Shown: one piece after another, positions 1-7,556 of the stretch
Numbering within the stretch: the stretch's first letter is position 1
Layout of the letters: each line of letters begins with the position of its first letter
Assembly: GCA_964485515.1 (NCBI GenBank)
Contig: CAZALT010000105.1
Location: forward strand, 1-12,056
From: CAZALT01 sp964485515
Lineage (GTDB): Bacteria; Actinomycetota; Acidimicrobiia; Acidimicrobiales; Acidimicrobilacustridaceae
Reading direction: 5' to 3'
Length of the DNA: 12,056 bases
Position numbers and translations under genes: made by a program
The notes under the pieces: model-generated
The model's database searches: none
Seen by the model: only the letters and a program-made list of their open reading frames with translations
Told to the model about the DNA's origin: nothing

Positions 1-30
1 GATCCGGCAGCCCAGGATCCGGCAGCTCAG
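1..30. repeat. 15-bp imperfect tandem repeat in the qcrB tail
   Basis: Two adjacent copies of GATCCGGCAGC(C/T)CAG occupy 1-15 and 16-30, differing at one base, and a third copy appears to begin at 31 (GATC). Read on the minus strand inside qcrB they encode a five-residue repeat (PELPD, PGLPD). The unit keeps the reading frame. The array continues past the left edge, so the copy number is unknown. Confidence 0.7.
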
Positions 31-1393
31 GATCGACGTAGGGCCCATCTCGTCGCTGGAGCTCGATGCAGATGCGGTAGGCGATGAACCCCGTGACGGG
101 TGGTAGCACGATGACCAGGATGCGGAAGGCCCACAGCACGGCGTTGAGCGACAGCTCGAGCACGGTGGCGATGACGTCGTTGGCCGCCGCCAGCCCGAGC
201 ACCGTGTAGAAGGTGATCGCCGCCACGCCGAGCGCGGTGCGCCACGGCATGTCACGGGGACGGTCGAGGACGTGGTGCTCACGCCGGTCCTTGGTGATGC
301 GCTTCTCGATCCACGGCCAGCCGTAGAGCAGGCCGAACGTGATGCCCGGAAGCAGGACGGCGCCCCAGAAGGGCTCGGGTATCTGGAACCCCCAGCCCCG
401 CCACTCCCAGTCGGGCATGAGCCGAAGCGCCCCGTCCATCCATCCCATGTACCAGTCGGGCTGCGACGCCGAGCTCACGTTCTCCGGGCGGTACGGGCCG
501 TACATCCAGATGGGGTTGATCTGAGCCACCCCGCCGAGCAGCGACAGCACGGCCGCGACGAGGAAGAACAGGCCACCTGCCTTGAAGGCGTAGGTGGGCC
601 AGAGCCGTTCGCCGACGACGTTTCGATCGGTGGCGCCGTGGCCGGCGAAGTGCGTGTGCTTGTGCCGTACGAGCATGCCGAGATGCGCGCCCAGGAGCGC
701 GACGATGACCGCGGGGACGATCAGCACGTGGATGATGAACAACCTCGGGATGATGTCGTCGCCGGGGAACTGCCCACCGAAGATGAGCGCGGCCAGCCAC
801 GGCCCGACGAGCGGCACCGAGATCATCACCGAGTACATGATGCGGATGCCCGTGCCCGACAGCTGGTCGTCGAGCAGCGAGTAGCCGGCGAACCCGTTGA
901 CGAGTCCCAGCACCAAGAGGGTGCAGCCGACGATCCAGTTCATCTCGCGTGGGCGGCGGAACGCGCCGGTGAAGAAGATGCGAGCGAGGTGCACGACGAT
1001 CGCGGCCATGAACACGAGCGCCGCCCAGTGGTGGATCTGGCGCATGACCAGACCGGCGCGCACCTCGAAGCTGATGTCGAGCGCCGAGGCGTAGGCCTCC
1101 GAAACCTCTTGGCCCTGCATCGGTACGTACGAGCCGCTGTAGGTCACCGGTTCGGTGCTGGCGTTGAAGAAGAACGTGAGGAACACGCCGGTGACGATCA
1201 GCATGACGAACGAGTAGAGAGCGATCTCGCCGAGCAGGAACGACCAGTGGTTGGGGAAGACCTTGCCGAGCGTGCTGCGAGCGACCTTGGCCACGCCGAG
1301 GCGCTCGTCGGCCCACCGGGCCGCGCGCGAGCTCCTTGGCTTGGTCGGCTCGTCGGACGCTCCCACCGATGAACCGACACGACGGCGTGCCAT
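1..1393 (-). CDS. qcrB: Cytochrome bc1 complex cytochrome b subunit QcrB (partial, C-terminus cut by window edge)
   Basis: This is the membrane subunit of the bc1 (complex III) module that oxidises menaquinol and carries haems bL and bH. I translated it from the ATG at 1393 as an open frame of 464 codons reaching the left edge with no stop. The four haem-ligand histidines are H121 and H135 (14 apart) in one helix and H222 and H237 (15 apart) in another; the 15-residue spacing is the b6-like form seen in actinobacteria. The Qo-site PEWY motif appears as PDWY at 312-315. About eight to nine hydrophobic segments are visible, including roughly 52-76, 121-142, 214-242, 272-292, 340-360 and 386-440. 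Actinobacterial homologues are usually about 530-560 residues, so a C-terminal tail is missing. A strong Shine-Dalgarno GGGGAGG (1398-1404) lies 4 nt before the start. The start overlaps the qcrA stop by one base (TGATG). It is the last visible gene of the leftward operon. Confidence 0.96.
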   Translation of the reverse strand, partial: MARRRVGSSVGASDEPTKPRSSRAARWADERLGVAKVARSTLGKVFPNHWSFLLGEIALYSFVMLIVTGVFLTFFFNASTEPVTYSGSYVPMQGQEVSEAYASALDISFEVRAGLVMRQIHHWAALVFMAAIVVHLARIFFTGAFRRPREMNWIVGCTLLVLGLVNGFAGYSLLDDQLSGTGIRIMYSVMISVPLVGPWLAALIFGGQFPGDDIIPRLFIIHVLIVPAVIVALLGAHLGMLVRHKHTHFAGHGATDRNVVGERLWPTYAFKAGGLFFLVAAVLSLLGGVAQINPIWMYGPYRPENVSSASQPDWYMGWMDGALRLMPDWEWRGWGFQIPEPFWGAVLLPGITFGLLYGWPWIEKRITKDRREHHVLDRPRDMPWRTALGVAAITFYTVLGLAAANDVIATVLELSLNAVLWAFRILVIVLPPVTGFIAYRICIELQRRDGPYVDPELPDPGLPD

Positions 1394-2382
1394 CAGTCCT
1401 CCCCACCCTCGTACAGGCGGTCCTGGTCCCAGAAGCCCGGTCCGACCGGGTCGCTGAACGGCCCGGCGGCCACCACGTTGCCGTCGGCGTCGATGGCGAG
1501 CGGGAGCTGCGGCAGCGAGGTGGCGGCGGGTCCGAACACGGGTCGGGCCCCGTCGTACACGTCGAACGTCGACTGGTGGCACGGGCACAGCAGCTTGCCC
1601 GAGCTGGCCTGGTACAGCCCCACCGGGCACCCGACGTGCGTGCAGATCTTCGAGTACGCGACGAGGTCGTCGGGGGTCCAGTCCTCTCGGCCCGGCCGGG
1701 GGGTGAACGTCTTGTCGCGGTTGAGCCGGATCAGCACCGTCTGCGCGTACTCGTCGTCCACGTCGTTCTCGGGATAGACGGTGAGGATCCCGTCGGTCTT
1801 GAGCGTGTCGGCAGTGACGGGCGTGCCGAACTCGTCGACGAGCCGCGTGCCCTTGGCGAACGGTGAGGCGGTGAACCACTTGCCGGGGCGGGGACCGAGG
1901 CTGGCCAGGGGGAAGATGGCGGCGATGCCGAGCGCGCCACCGGCGGCGACCATCAACTTGGTGAGCAGACCGCGCCGTTCGAGCTCGTACTCGCCGACGT
2001 CGAAGTCGGCCTTGAACGCGGCGATGTCGTCCTCCGACGATGCGAGCTCGCCGCGGTCCTCGGTCTCGGGCCCGGCGGGCATGAAGCGCTTGGCCCACAG
2101 CACCATGGCGACGCCGAAGCTGCCGAGCGCGACGAAGAGCAGGATGCCTTCGAGCTGGGTCTGACCCCCGAGGAAGTAGACGACGGCAAGGGCGAGCCCG
2201 CCCACCATCGACAGCACGAAGAAGATGGCGGGAAGACGCTCGCCGTGGCGTCGGCGCGGCGGGCCGGCCATCGTCACCTCGGGGTCGTTCTGGCTGGACA
2301 CATACGCCGAATGGCCCGGGTCTTCCCAGCCAGTTCGGCTCGATCGGTCGTCGGGCTGGGCGTCAGGCGTGTCGTCAGGCAT
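1393..2382 (-). CDS. qcrA: Cytochrome bc1 complex Rieske iron-sulfur subunit QcrA
   Basis: This 329-residue protein carries the Rieske [2Fe-2S] cluster that passes electrons from menaquinol at QcrB to the QcrC haems. The C-terminal Rieske fold has both cluster boxes: CTHVGC at 247-252 and CPCH at 266-269. These give ligands C247, H249, C266 and H269 and a probable disulfide C252-C268. Three hydrophobic segments lie at about 51-71, 77-97 and 139-160, which is the actinobacterial three-helix layout instead of the usual single anchor. Just before the third helix is a twin arginine (R136-R137, ERRGLL); in related actinobacteria this helix is moved by the Tat system after the cluster is inserted. 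The first 45 residues are acidic or polar and cytoplasmic. The start overlaps the end of qcrC by 8 nt and the stop overlaps the qcrB start, so translation is probably coupled. Confidence 0.97.
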   Translation of the reverse strand: MPDDTPDAQPDDRSSRTGWEDPGHSAYVSSQNDPEVTMAGPPRRRHGERLPAIFFVLSMVGGLALAVVYFLGGQTQLEGILLFVALGSFGVAMVLWAKRFMPAGPETEDRGELASSEDDIAAFKADFDVGEYELERRGLLTKLMVAAGGALGIAAIFPLASLGPRPGKWFTASPFAKGTRLVDEFGTPVTADTLKTDGILTVYPENDVDDEYAQTVLIRLNRDKTFTPRPGREDWTPDDLVAYSKICTHVGCPVGLYQASSGKLLCPCHQSTFDVYDGARPVFGPAATSLPQLPLAIDADGNVVAAGPFSDPVGPGFWDQDRLYEGGED

Positions 2383-3280
2383 GCGCCTTGTGCTCCCGGG
2401 TGATCCAGCGGATGACGAGGATGAGGACGCCGAGGCCGACCAGCCAGGCCACGAAGCCTTCGGTGACCGGACCGGTCGACCCGATCTTCAGACCGCCGGC
2501 GGCTTCGGGTTCCTGGAGGTACTGGATGTAGCGGATGATGTCGTCCAGGTCGGAGTCCGAGAGCGTCTCTGGTCCGAACACCGGCATCTGGCCCGGACCG
2601 ATGCGGACCGCCTCACCGATCTGCGTCGGTTCGACGGTGAGCAGGCTCGGGGCGTGGGCGCCGTAGCTGAGCGCCCCGCCGATCCCCTGCGAGTTGTGGC
2701 ACGCCGCGCAGTTGGCGAGGTACAGCGCACCGCCGTTCTGGAGGTTGGCATCGTCGGGGTCGACGTCAGGGATGGCCGGGCCATCCCCGAGGGACGAGAC
2801 GTAGGCCACGAGCTGGACGATCTCCTCGTCGGTGAAGGCCTCGGGCTTCGCCGGGGGCTGCGGCACGGGGAAGGCCAACGGCATGCGCCCCGTGCGGAGG
2901 TAGAAGTCGGCCGACGCGGCACCCACGCCGATGAGGCTGGGGTAGCTCTCCGATCCGATGCCACCCACCCCGTGGCAGCTCACGCACGACGTGAGGTACA
3001 GGTCCTCACCCGCGGAGACCATCGAGGGTTCGGCGTTGGCCCGCAGTTGGGTCCCTGCCGGGGAGAGGCCGACCTCGGAGGGGACCTCACCGGATGACGA
3101 GTCGCCCGTACCCGACGACTCCCCCGCAGAAGCTGGTCCGAGACCCACGAACAGCAGCACCGCCCCGGCGAGCACGGCGGCCACCACCGCCACGACTGCC
3201 ACGACCGCCACGACCGCTGATCGGCGCAGTGGACTCGTCGAGGTCCGCTGGCTCGGACGCGTCGACTCGGGGCGTGTCAT
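2375..3280 (-). CDS. qcrC: Cytochrome bc1 complex dihaem cytochrome c subunit QcrC
   Basis: This 301-residue membrane-tethered protein has two class I cytochrome c domains. It replaces both cytochrome c1 and soluble cytochrome c, linking complex III directly to the CuA site of the oxidase. An N-terminal hydrophobic segment (21-47, very rich in A and V) is followed by a Ser/Gly linker. Haem site 1 is CVSCH at 99-103 with a probable axial Met M133 (GRMP). Haem site 2 is CAACH at 191-195 with M232 (GQMP). A C-terminal helix (about 274-291) ends in a basic, cytoplasmic RWITREHK tail. I chose the ATG at 3280 because it overlaps the ctaE stop as ATGA and gives a normal signal-anchor; the open frame runs much further upstream, but that part is antisense to ctaG and has no family likeness. 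No clear Shine-Dalgarno is present, which fits translational coupling. Confidence 0.96.
   Translation of the reverse strand: MTRPESTRPSQRTSTSPLRRSAVVAVVAVVAVVAAVLAGAVLLFVGLGPASAGESSGTGDSSSGEVPSEVGLSPAGTQLRANAEPSMVSAGEDLYLTSCVSCHGVGGIGSESYPSLIGVGAASADFYLRTGRMPLAFPVPQPPAKPEAFTDEEIVQLVAYVSSLGDGPAIPDVDPDDANLQNGGALYLANCAACHNSQGIGGALSYGAHAPSLLTVEPTQIGEAVRIGPGQMPVFGPETLSDSDLDDIIRYIQYLQEPEAAGGLKIGSTGPVTEGFVAWLVGLGVLILVIRWITREHKAHA
3188..3214. repeat. 9-bp tandem repeat within the qcrC signal-anchor
   Basis: Three consecutive 9-bp units ((C/T)GCCACGAC) lie here, differing only at the first base. On the coding (minus) strand they specify an Ala-Val-Val run inside the N-terminal membrane segment of QcrC. 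The unit length keeps the frame, so copy-number change would lengthen or shorten the helix without a frameshift. Confidence 0.7.
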
Positions 3281-3882
3281 TGGATGACGTACACGACGAG
3301 GAACACGGCGACCCACACCACGTCCACGAAGTGCCAGTAGTAGCTGGTGACCCGCAACGAGTGCGCGGAAGGCAGCCGACTGTGGCGGCTGAAGACGATC
3401 CACGCCACGATGCCCAGCAGCACCAGGCCGGCGGCGACGTGCAGGGCGTGGAAGCCCGTGAGCATGAAGAAGATCGTGCCGTAGGCGTCGCTGGTCCAGT
3501 CCCAGTCGAACTCGGCGTACTCGAGGCCGACGTTGACGAGGAACGCGGCACCGAGGGCGATCGTCGCGACGAGCAGGCCGAGGGCGCGCCCGCGCTCGTC
3601 CTCTTCTGCTGCCTTCACCGAGAAGTGCATGGTGATGCTCGACACGATGAGCACGCTCGTGAAGAAGGCCATGCGGGCCACGTCGAGCTCGACGCCGGCC
3701 GGCGGCCACGTGTCGCGGTTCTCGGCGAGCAACGAGAAGTAGGCGGCGAAGAGGCCGGCGAAGAACATGACCTCGGAGGCGAGCCACAGCACGACGCCGA
3801 TCCCGAGTGGTGAGCTCGTCTCGGGCGAGGCGTGCGACTCGGCCTCCCCGGGACTCCGGCTCACCTCGGCTACCTCGGTCAT
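3277..3882 (-). CDS. ctaE: Cytochrome c oxidase subunit III CtaE
   Basis: This is the 201-residue subunit III of the aa3 oxidase, a membrane protein that stabilises subunit I and its proton uptake path. Five hydrophobic segments can be seen (about 27-52, 69-87, 101-119, 134-163 and 180-200), matching the short bacterial form that lacks the first two helices of the seven-helix type. Family signatures are the SEVMFF stretch with E37, GFHALH at 143-148, and YYWHFVDVVW at 181-190. I chose the ATG at 3882. A TTG start at 3915 in the same frame would add 11 residues, but that part overlaps the promoter and palindrome region and looks non-coding. No Shine-Dalgarno precedes the ATG; a -10-like CAACAT ends 5 nt upstream, so the transcript may be leaderless. 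It is the first gene of the leftward ctaE-qcrCAB operon, the same order as in mycobacteria. Confidence 0.96.
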   Translation of the reverse strand: MTEVAEVSRSPGEAESHASPETSSPLGIGVVLWLASEVMFFAGLFAAYFSLLAENRDTWPPAGVELDVARMAFFTSVLIVSSITMHFSVKAAEEDERGRALGLLVATIALGAAFLVNVGLEYAEFDWDWTSDAYGTIFFMLTGFHALHVAAGLVLLGIVAWIVFSRHSRLPSAHSLRVTSYYWHFVDVVWVAVFLVVYVIQ

Positions 3883-3887
3883 CGCGC

Positions 3888-3915
3888 CATGTTGGCACGG
3901 TGGCCGTGCCGGCAA
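3888..3915 (-). promoter_or_regulatory. Candidate leaderless promoter of ctaE-qcrCAB
   Basis: On the minus strand a TTGCCG hexamer (3910-3915) and a CAACAT hexamer (3888-3893) are 16 bp apart. They match the -35 and -10 consensus at four and three of six positions. The predicted transcription start falls at or next to the A of the ctaE ATG (3882), as expected for a leaderless actinobacterial message. The match is weak in itself; support comes from the lack of a Shine-Dalgarno and from the divergent gene layout. Confidence 0.35.
3894..3910. promoter_or_regulatory. Perfect palindrome in the ctaE/ctaG intergenic region (candidate operator)
   Basis: GGCACGG and CCGTGCC form perfect 7-bp inverted arms around a 3-bp centre. 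The element almost exactly fills the spacer of the candidate ctaE promoter, a classic place for a dimeric repressor or activator to bind. It lies about 82 bp upstream of the divergent ctaG start. It could equally be a GC-rich hairpin of no regulatory meaning; no regulator gene is present in the window. Confidence 0.4.
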
Positions 3916-3979
3916 GGCCCGAAGTCGGGATGTCGCCGCGCCGGACGAGGCAACCCGGGTTGGCCGTCCGGGACCGCAC

Positions 3980-3985
3980 TACGTT
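3980..3985 (+). promoter_or_regulatory. Candidate -10 element for a leaderless ctaG-ctaCDF transcript
   Basis: TACGTT fits the TAnnnT pattern and ends 6 nt before the ctaG ATG at 3992, which would place the transcription start at the start codon. No Shine-Dalgarno is seen in the preceding 20 nt. I could not find a convincing -35 at the normal distance; a TTGG lies nearby at 3960-3963. Confidence 0.45.
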
Positions 3986-3991
3986 TGGCCC

Positions 3992-5020
3992 ATGGCTCTC
4001 CACGACCACGGTGCGGTCGAGCTTGCACCCTTGTCCCTGCACAGCCTGGTCACCGAGTCGTCCATCCACCCGCTGTCGCTGTTCGTCGTGGTCGGCGCGG
4101 CGACGTTCTACGTCGCCGGTGTCCGGGTGCTGGCCGAGCGGGGTCGCCGCTGGTCCGGTGCTCGTTCGGTGAGCTTCGCCATCGGTCTCGTCACCCTCGT
4201 CGTCGCCACCCAGTCGGGCATCCACGCCTACGGCGTGACCCACTTCAGCCTGCACGTCACCCAGCACGTGCTCATCGGCATGGTGGCGCCGTTGTTCCTC
4301 GCCCTCGGTGCGCCGGTCACCCTGGCGTTGCAGACGGTGGCGCGGCCATCGAAGGTCCGCCTGCTCCAGGTGCTGCACAGCACTCCGGTGCGCGTCGTGA
4401 GCCATCCGGTGGTCGCCACCGTCATCTTCACGGCGAGCCTGTTCGTCTTGTACTTCAGCCCACTTCTGGGACTGGCCCTGGGCAACCCGTATGCCCACCA
4501 GCTCCTGAACCTGCACTTCTTCCTGGCCGGCTGCGTCTTCTACTGGGCGGTCCTCGGGCTCGATCCGGTGCCGTGGCGCCTGCCCTACGGCGCCCGCCTC
4601 GCCCTCGTGCTGATCACCGTGCCGTTCCACGGCTTCCTCGGTCTCGCCCTGTTCGGCCGGACCCCGCTCGCCGCCGAGCACTTCGTCGCCGTCGGCGTCG
4701 ACGCGACGACCGCGCTCGACCAGCAGCACCTGGGTGCGGGGATCATGTGGTCGCTCGGTGAGGTCGCCGGGATCGTCGCGGCTGCGATCATCCTTGGCCA
4801 GTGGATGGCCCACGACGCTCGCCAGGCGCGCCGTGACGACGACGCCGACGACCGGGCCCGCGCCGCCCGAGCCACACAACCGGCCGACCGGGCACGCGCC
4901 GCCCGAGCCGACCGGGCCCGAGCTGACCGGGCCGACCGGGCCGACCGGGCCGACCGGGACCGCGTCGTCGACGCAGGTCAGACGACGACGTCGGCACGCC
5001 CGCCAGGGGCGATCGCGTGA
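3992..5020 (+). CDS. ctaG: CtaG-type (caa3_CtaG family) cytochrome c oxidase assembly protein
   Basis: This 342-residue polytopic membrane protein is of the CtaG family known from Bacillus caa3 oxidase assembly, where it is thought to aid copper insertion. Seven hydrophobic segments are visible (about 28-45, 59-75, 93-113, 137-157, 168-188, 200-222 and 246-270). The family's His-rich stretch has H78, H84, H88 and H92, followed by APLFLALGAPV; H213 lies in a later helix. From residue 280 the protein becomes a charged, low-complexity tail of Asp-Arg-Ala repeats that I do not regard as typical for the family. The open frame extends upstream of 3992, but the ATG here follows a -10-like hexamer directly and the upstream part lies over ctaE. 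Its stop overlaps the ctaC start as GTGA, placing it first in the rightward oxidase operon. Confidence 0.9.
   Translation: MALHDHGAVELAPLSLHSLVTESSIHPLSLFVVVGAATFYVAGVRVLAERGRRWSGARSVSFAIGLVTLVVATQSGIHAYGVTHFSLHVTQHVLIGMVAPLFLALGAPVTLALQTVARPSKVRLLQVLHSTPVRVVSHPVVATVIFTASLFVLYFSPLLGLALGNPYAHQLLNLHFFLAGCVFYWAVLGLDPVPWRLPYGARLALVLITVPFHGFLGLALFGRTPLAAEHFVAVGVDATTALDQQHLGAGIMWSLGEVAGIVAAAIILGQWMAHDARQARRDDDADDRARAARATQPADRARAARADRARADRADRADRADRDRVVDAGQTTTSARPPGAIA
4850..4960. repeat. Nested in-frame repeats encoding the Asp-Arg-Ala tail of CtaG
   Basis: A 24-bp unit occurs at 4850-4873 and again at 4886-4909 with one mismatch. It begins GACCGGGC and ends CCCGAGCC. A 9-bp unit, GACCGGGCC, then occurs in four uninterrupted copies at 4925-4960, the last reading GACCGGGAC. 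All units are multiples of three, so the CtaG frame stays open and reads (A)DRA repeats. This suggests slippage-driven growth of the tail. Confidence 0.85.
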
Positions 5021-5799
5021 AGCGTGGGACGATCATCGGCACGTGGGGCGTTCCCGTCCTGCTCGGCGGCGCCGGCGTCCTCGTCGCCGGTTGCTCATCT
5101 CGGCTCGGCGCGCCCGACGGCGTCACCGAGCAGAGCGACAACTTCAGCAACCTGTGGTCGGTCTTCCTGATCGGCGCCGCGCTCGTCGCCGGCCTCATCT
5201 GGGTCCTCGTCATCGTCTCGATGGTCCGCTTCCGGCGACGCGGCGGCGACGACATGCCGGACCAGAAGCAGTACAACGTCCCGGCCGAGATCGCCTACAT
5301 CGCCGTGCCGGTGCTGATCGTGGCCGCGCTGTTCGGCATCACCGTCGTGGCCACCGACGGGTTCACGTCCCTGTCCGACGAACCCGACCTCACCGTCGAC
5401 GTCGTCGGGTTCCAGTGGCAGTGGCAGTTCGACTACCCCGACCAGCACATCACCATCAACGGCGGGCAGAGCGGCCAGCCCACCCTCGTCCTCCCCGTCG
5501 GCGAGACCATCCGGTTCAACCTCCACTCCAACGACGTGAACCACTCGTTCTGGGTGCCCGAGTTCCTCGAGAAGCGCGACCTCATCCAGGGCGTGGACAA
5601 CAGCATCGAGGTCACGATCACCGAGCCGGGCGAGTGGGTCGGTCGCTGCGCCGAGTACTGCGGCCTCGACCACTGGAAGATGACCTTCACGGTCAAGGCG
5701 GTCCCGAAGGACGAGTTCGACCAGTGGGTCGCCGACACCGCGGCCCGGCCGCAACCGGTGATCGAGGAAGCCACCACCGGCGCAGGAGCCACCTCGTGA
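5017..5799 (+). CDS. ctaC: Cytochrome c oxidase subunit II CtaC (CuA subunit)
   Basis: This 260-residue lipoprotein subunit receives electrons at its dinuclear CuA centre. A lipobox (LVAGC) puts the lipidated cysteine at C26. Two transmembrane helices follow (about 46-71 and 93-113), then the cupredoxin domain. The aromatic electron-entry stretch GFQWQWQFDYP is at 131-141. The CuA ligands are complete: H176, C211, E213, C215, H219 and M222. There is no CxxCH cytochrome c extension after the CuA domain, so it is not a caa3-type subunit II, in line with QcrC serving as the donor. The GTG start overlaps the ctaG stop (GTGA), and a good Shine-Dalgarno AGGGG (5005-5009) lies 7 nt upstream. The protein is shorter than mycobacterial CtaC, mainly through a compact CuA domain. 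Confidence 0.97.
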   Translation: MKRGTIIGTWGVPVLLGGAGVLVAGCSSRLGAPDGVTEQSDNFSNLWSVFLIGAALVAGLIWVLVIVSMVRFRRRGGDDMPDQKQYNVPAEIAYIAVPVLIVAALFGITVVATDGFTSLSDEPDLTVDVVGFQWQWQFDYPDQHITINGGQSGQPTLVLPVGETIRFNLHSNDVNHSFWVPEFLEKRDLIQGVDNSIEVTITEPGEWVGRCAEYCGLDHWKMTFTVKAVPKDEFDQWVADTAARPQPVIEEATTGAGATS

Positions 5800-7556
5800 C
5801 CGCCGTCGAGGAGCGCCCCACCGCGGGCGAGCCCGCCCCCCGAGCCCCCGTCCCCAGCGGCCACCACCGCGAACCGCACGGCCTGCTGCGCTGGTTCACC
5901 AGCACCGATCACAAGACCATCGGCATCTCGTACATGGTCACCGCCTTCGTCTTCTACCTGATCGGTGGCGTGCTGGCGCTCATGATGCGGGCCCAGCTCG
6001 CCGAGCCCGAGAGCGACATCGTGTCGACCGGCACCTACAACGAGCTGTTCACGATGCACGGCAGCATCATGTTGTTCCTGTTCGCCGGCCCGTTCGCCTT
6101 CGGTCTCGCCAACTACATCGTCCCGCTCCAGGCCGGCGCCCGCGACATGGCGTTCCCCCGCCTCAACCTCATGTCGTACTGGGTCTACATCGCCGGTGGC
6201 CTCGTGATGCTGTCCGGGTTCCTCACCTCGAACGGCGCGGCCAACTTCGGCTGGTTCGCCTACACCCCGCTGTCCGACGGCATCCGCTCGCCCGGCCTCG
6301 GCGGCGACCTGTGGATCGCGTCGCTGGCCCTCACCGGCCTGTCGGGCATCCTCACCGCCGTCAACATCCTGGCGACCGTGTCCACCATGCGGGCACCGGG
6401 CATGACCATGTTCCGGCTCCCGATCTTCACGTGGAACATGATCGTCACCAGCGTCCTGGTGCTGCTGGTGTTCCCGGTGCTCACCGCCGCGGCGGCGATG
6501 CTGTTCGTCGACCGGCACTTCGGGGGCCACATCTTCGACCCGGCCACCATCGACGGGGTCACCGGTCAGCCCATCTTGTGGCAGCACCTGTTCTGGTTCT
6601 TCGGCCACCCCGAGGTGTACATCCTGATCCTCCCGTACTTCGGGGTGGTCACCGAGATCTTCCCGGTGTTCAGCCGTCGCCCGGTGTTCGGCTACCGGGG
6701 CCTCATCTTCGCCACCGTCGCCATCGGGATCCTGTCCATCGGTGTGTGGGCCCACCACATGTACGCCACCGGTGCGGTGCTGCTCCCGTTCTTCTCGGCG
6801 CTCACCATGTTGATCGCGGTGCCCACCGGCGTGAAGTTCTTCAACTGGATCGGCACGATGTGGGGCGGCTCGCTCGTGTTCGACACACCGATGCTGTTCG
6901 CGCTCGGCTTCATGTTGATGTTCGTGCTTGGTGGCGTCACCGGCGTGATGCTGGCGTCGCCTGCCCTCGACTTCCACCTCACCGACTCGTACTTCGTGGT
7001 GGCCCACTTCCACTACGTGCTGTTCGGCGGGTCGGTGTTCGCGCTGTTCGCCGGCATCTACTACTGGTTCCCGAAGTTCAGCGGGCGCAAGCTGAGCGAG
7101 GGCTGGGGCAAGATCCACTTCTGGCTGATGATCGTCGGCTTCAACATGACGTTCTTCGTGCAGCACATCCTCGGCATCGAGGGCATGCCCCGACGGGTTG
7201 CGTCCTACCTCGAGTCCGACGGGTTCGACACGCTCAACCTGGTGTCGTCGATCGGGGCCATGCTCCTCGGCTTCTCCACGCTGCCGTTCCTGTGGAACGT
7301 GCTCGTCACGCTGCGCAAGGGCGAGCGGGTGGGCGGCAACCCGTGGGACGGCCACACCCTCGAGTGGGCCACGCCGTCGCCGCCCCCGCCGGGCAACTTC
7401 GTCGACCCGCTTCCTCCCATCCGCAGCGAGCGCCCGCTGTGGGATGCCAACCACCCGGACCACCGCTCGCCGCGCGACGACCACGGCCGCAAGCCCCGCC
7501 GCCCGGTGCTGCCCGAACCGGTCGGTGCGCCCGACGGGTCGAGGGGATCGTCGTGA
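5796..7556 (+). CDS. ctaD: Cytochrome c oxidase subunit I CtaD (haem a / a3-CuB subunit)
   Basis: This 586-residue catalytic subunit reduces O2 to water and pumps protons. All metal ligands are visible: haem a by H88 and H406, haem a3 by H404, and CuB by H271, H320 and H321. The cross-linked tyrosine is Y275 within GHPEVY. Proton-path residues of an A-type oxidase are present: D117 (GARDMAFPRLN) and E273 of the D channel, and T344 and K347 (PTGVKFFNW) of the K channel. Twelve helices are expected and the hydrophobic pattern fits. The Pro-rich C-terminal tail (about 525-586) is hydrophilic and cytoplasmic. The start is the GTG at 5796, which overlaps the ctaC stop as GTGA and has AGGAG (5784-5788) 7 nt upstream. 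The open frame continues upstream over ctaC and ctaG, but that part is a shadow. The length is normal for actinobacterial CtaD. Confidence 0.98.
   Translation: MTAVEERPTAGEPAPRAPVPSGHHREPHGLLRWFTSTDHKTIGISYMVTAFVFYLIGGVLALMMRAQLAEPESDIVSTGTYNELFTMHGSIMLFLFAGPFAFGLANYIVPLQAGARDMAFPRLNLMSYWVYIAGGLVMLSGFLTSNGAANFGWFAYTPLSDGIRSPGLGGDLWIASLALTGLSGILTAVNILATVSTMRAPGMTMFRLPIFTWNMIVTSVLVLLVFPVLTAAAAMLFVDRHFGGHIFDPATIDGVTGQPILWQHLFWFFGHPEVYILILPYFGVVTEIFPVFSRRPVFGYRGLIFATVAIGILSIGVWAHHMYATGAVLLPFFSALTMLIAVPTGVKFFNWIGTMWGGSLVFDTPMLFALGFMLMFVLGGVTGVMLASPALDFHLTDSYFVVAHFHYVLFGGSVFALFAGIYYWFPKFSGRKLSEGWGKIHFWLMIVGFNMTFFVQHILGIEGMPRRVASYLESDGFDTLNLVSSIGAMLLGFSTLPFLWNVLVTLRKGERVGGNPWDGHTLEWATPSPPPPGNFVDPLPPIRSERPLWDANHPDHRSPRDDHGRKPRRPVLPEPVGAPDGSRGSS

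Noticed and set aside
272..1372. Long plus-strand open frame (366 codons) opposite qcrB
   Set aside because: The product is rich in charged residues with no domain likeness, and the minus strand here encodes an unmistakable QcrB with all haem ligands. It is a high-GC shadow frame.
3281..4879. Upstream extension of the qcrC reading frame to 834 residues
   Set aside because: The extra part is antisense to the well-supported ctaG and in another frame of ctaE. The ATG at 3280 gives a normal QcrC N-terminus and overlaps the ctaE stop.
4925..4960. Collagen-like Thr-Gly-Pro repeat in an alternative plus-strand frame
   Set aside because: It arises only from reading the GACCGGGCC repeat one frame off; the CtaG frame is open through the stop that couples to ctaC, and the alternative frame has no start or function of its own.
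5433..7484. Minus-strand open frame of 683 codons opposite ctaC and ctaD
   Set aside because: Its product is an Arg/His/Asp/Glu-rich sequence without family motifs, and the plus strand holds two oxidase subunits with complete metal ligands.
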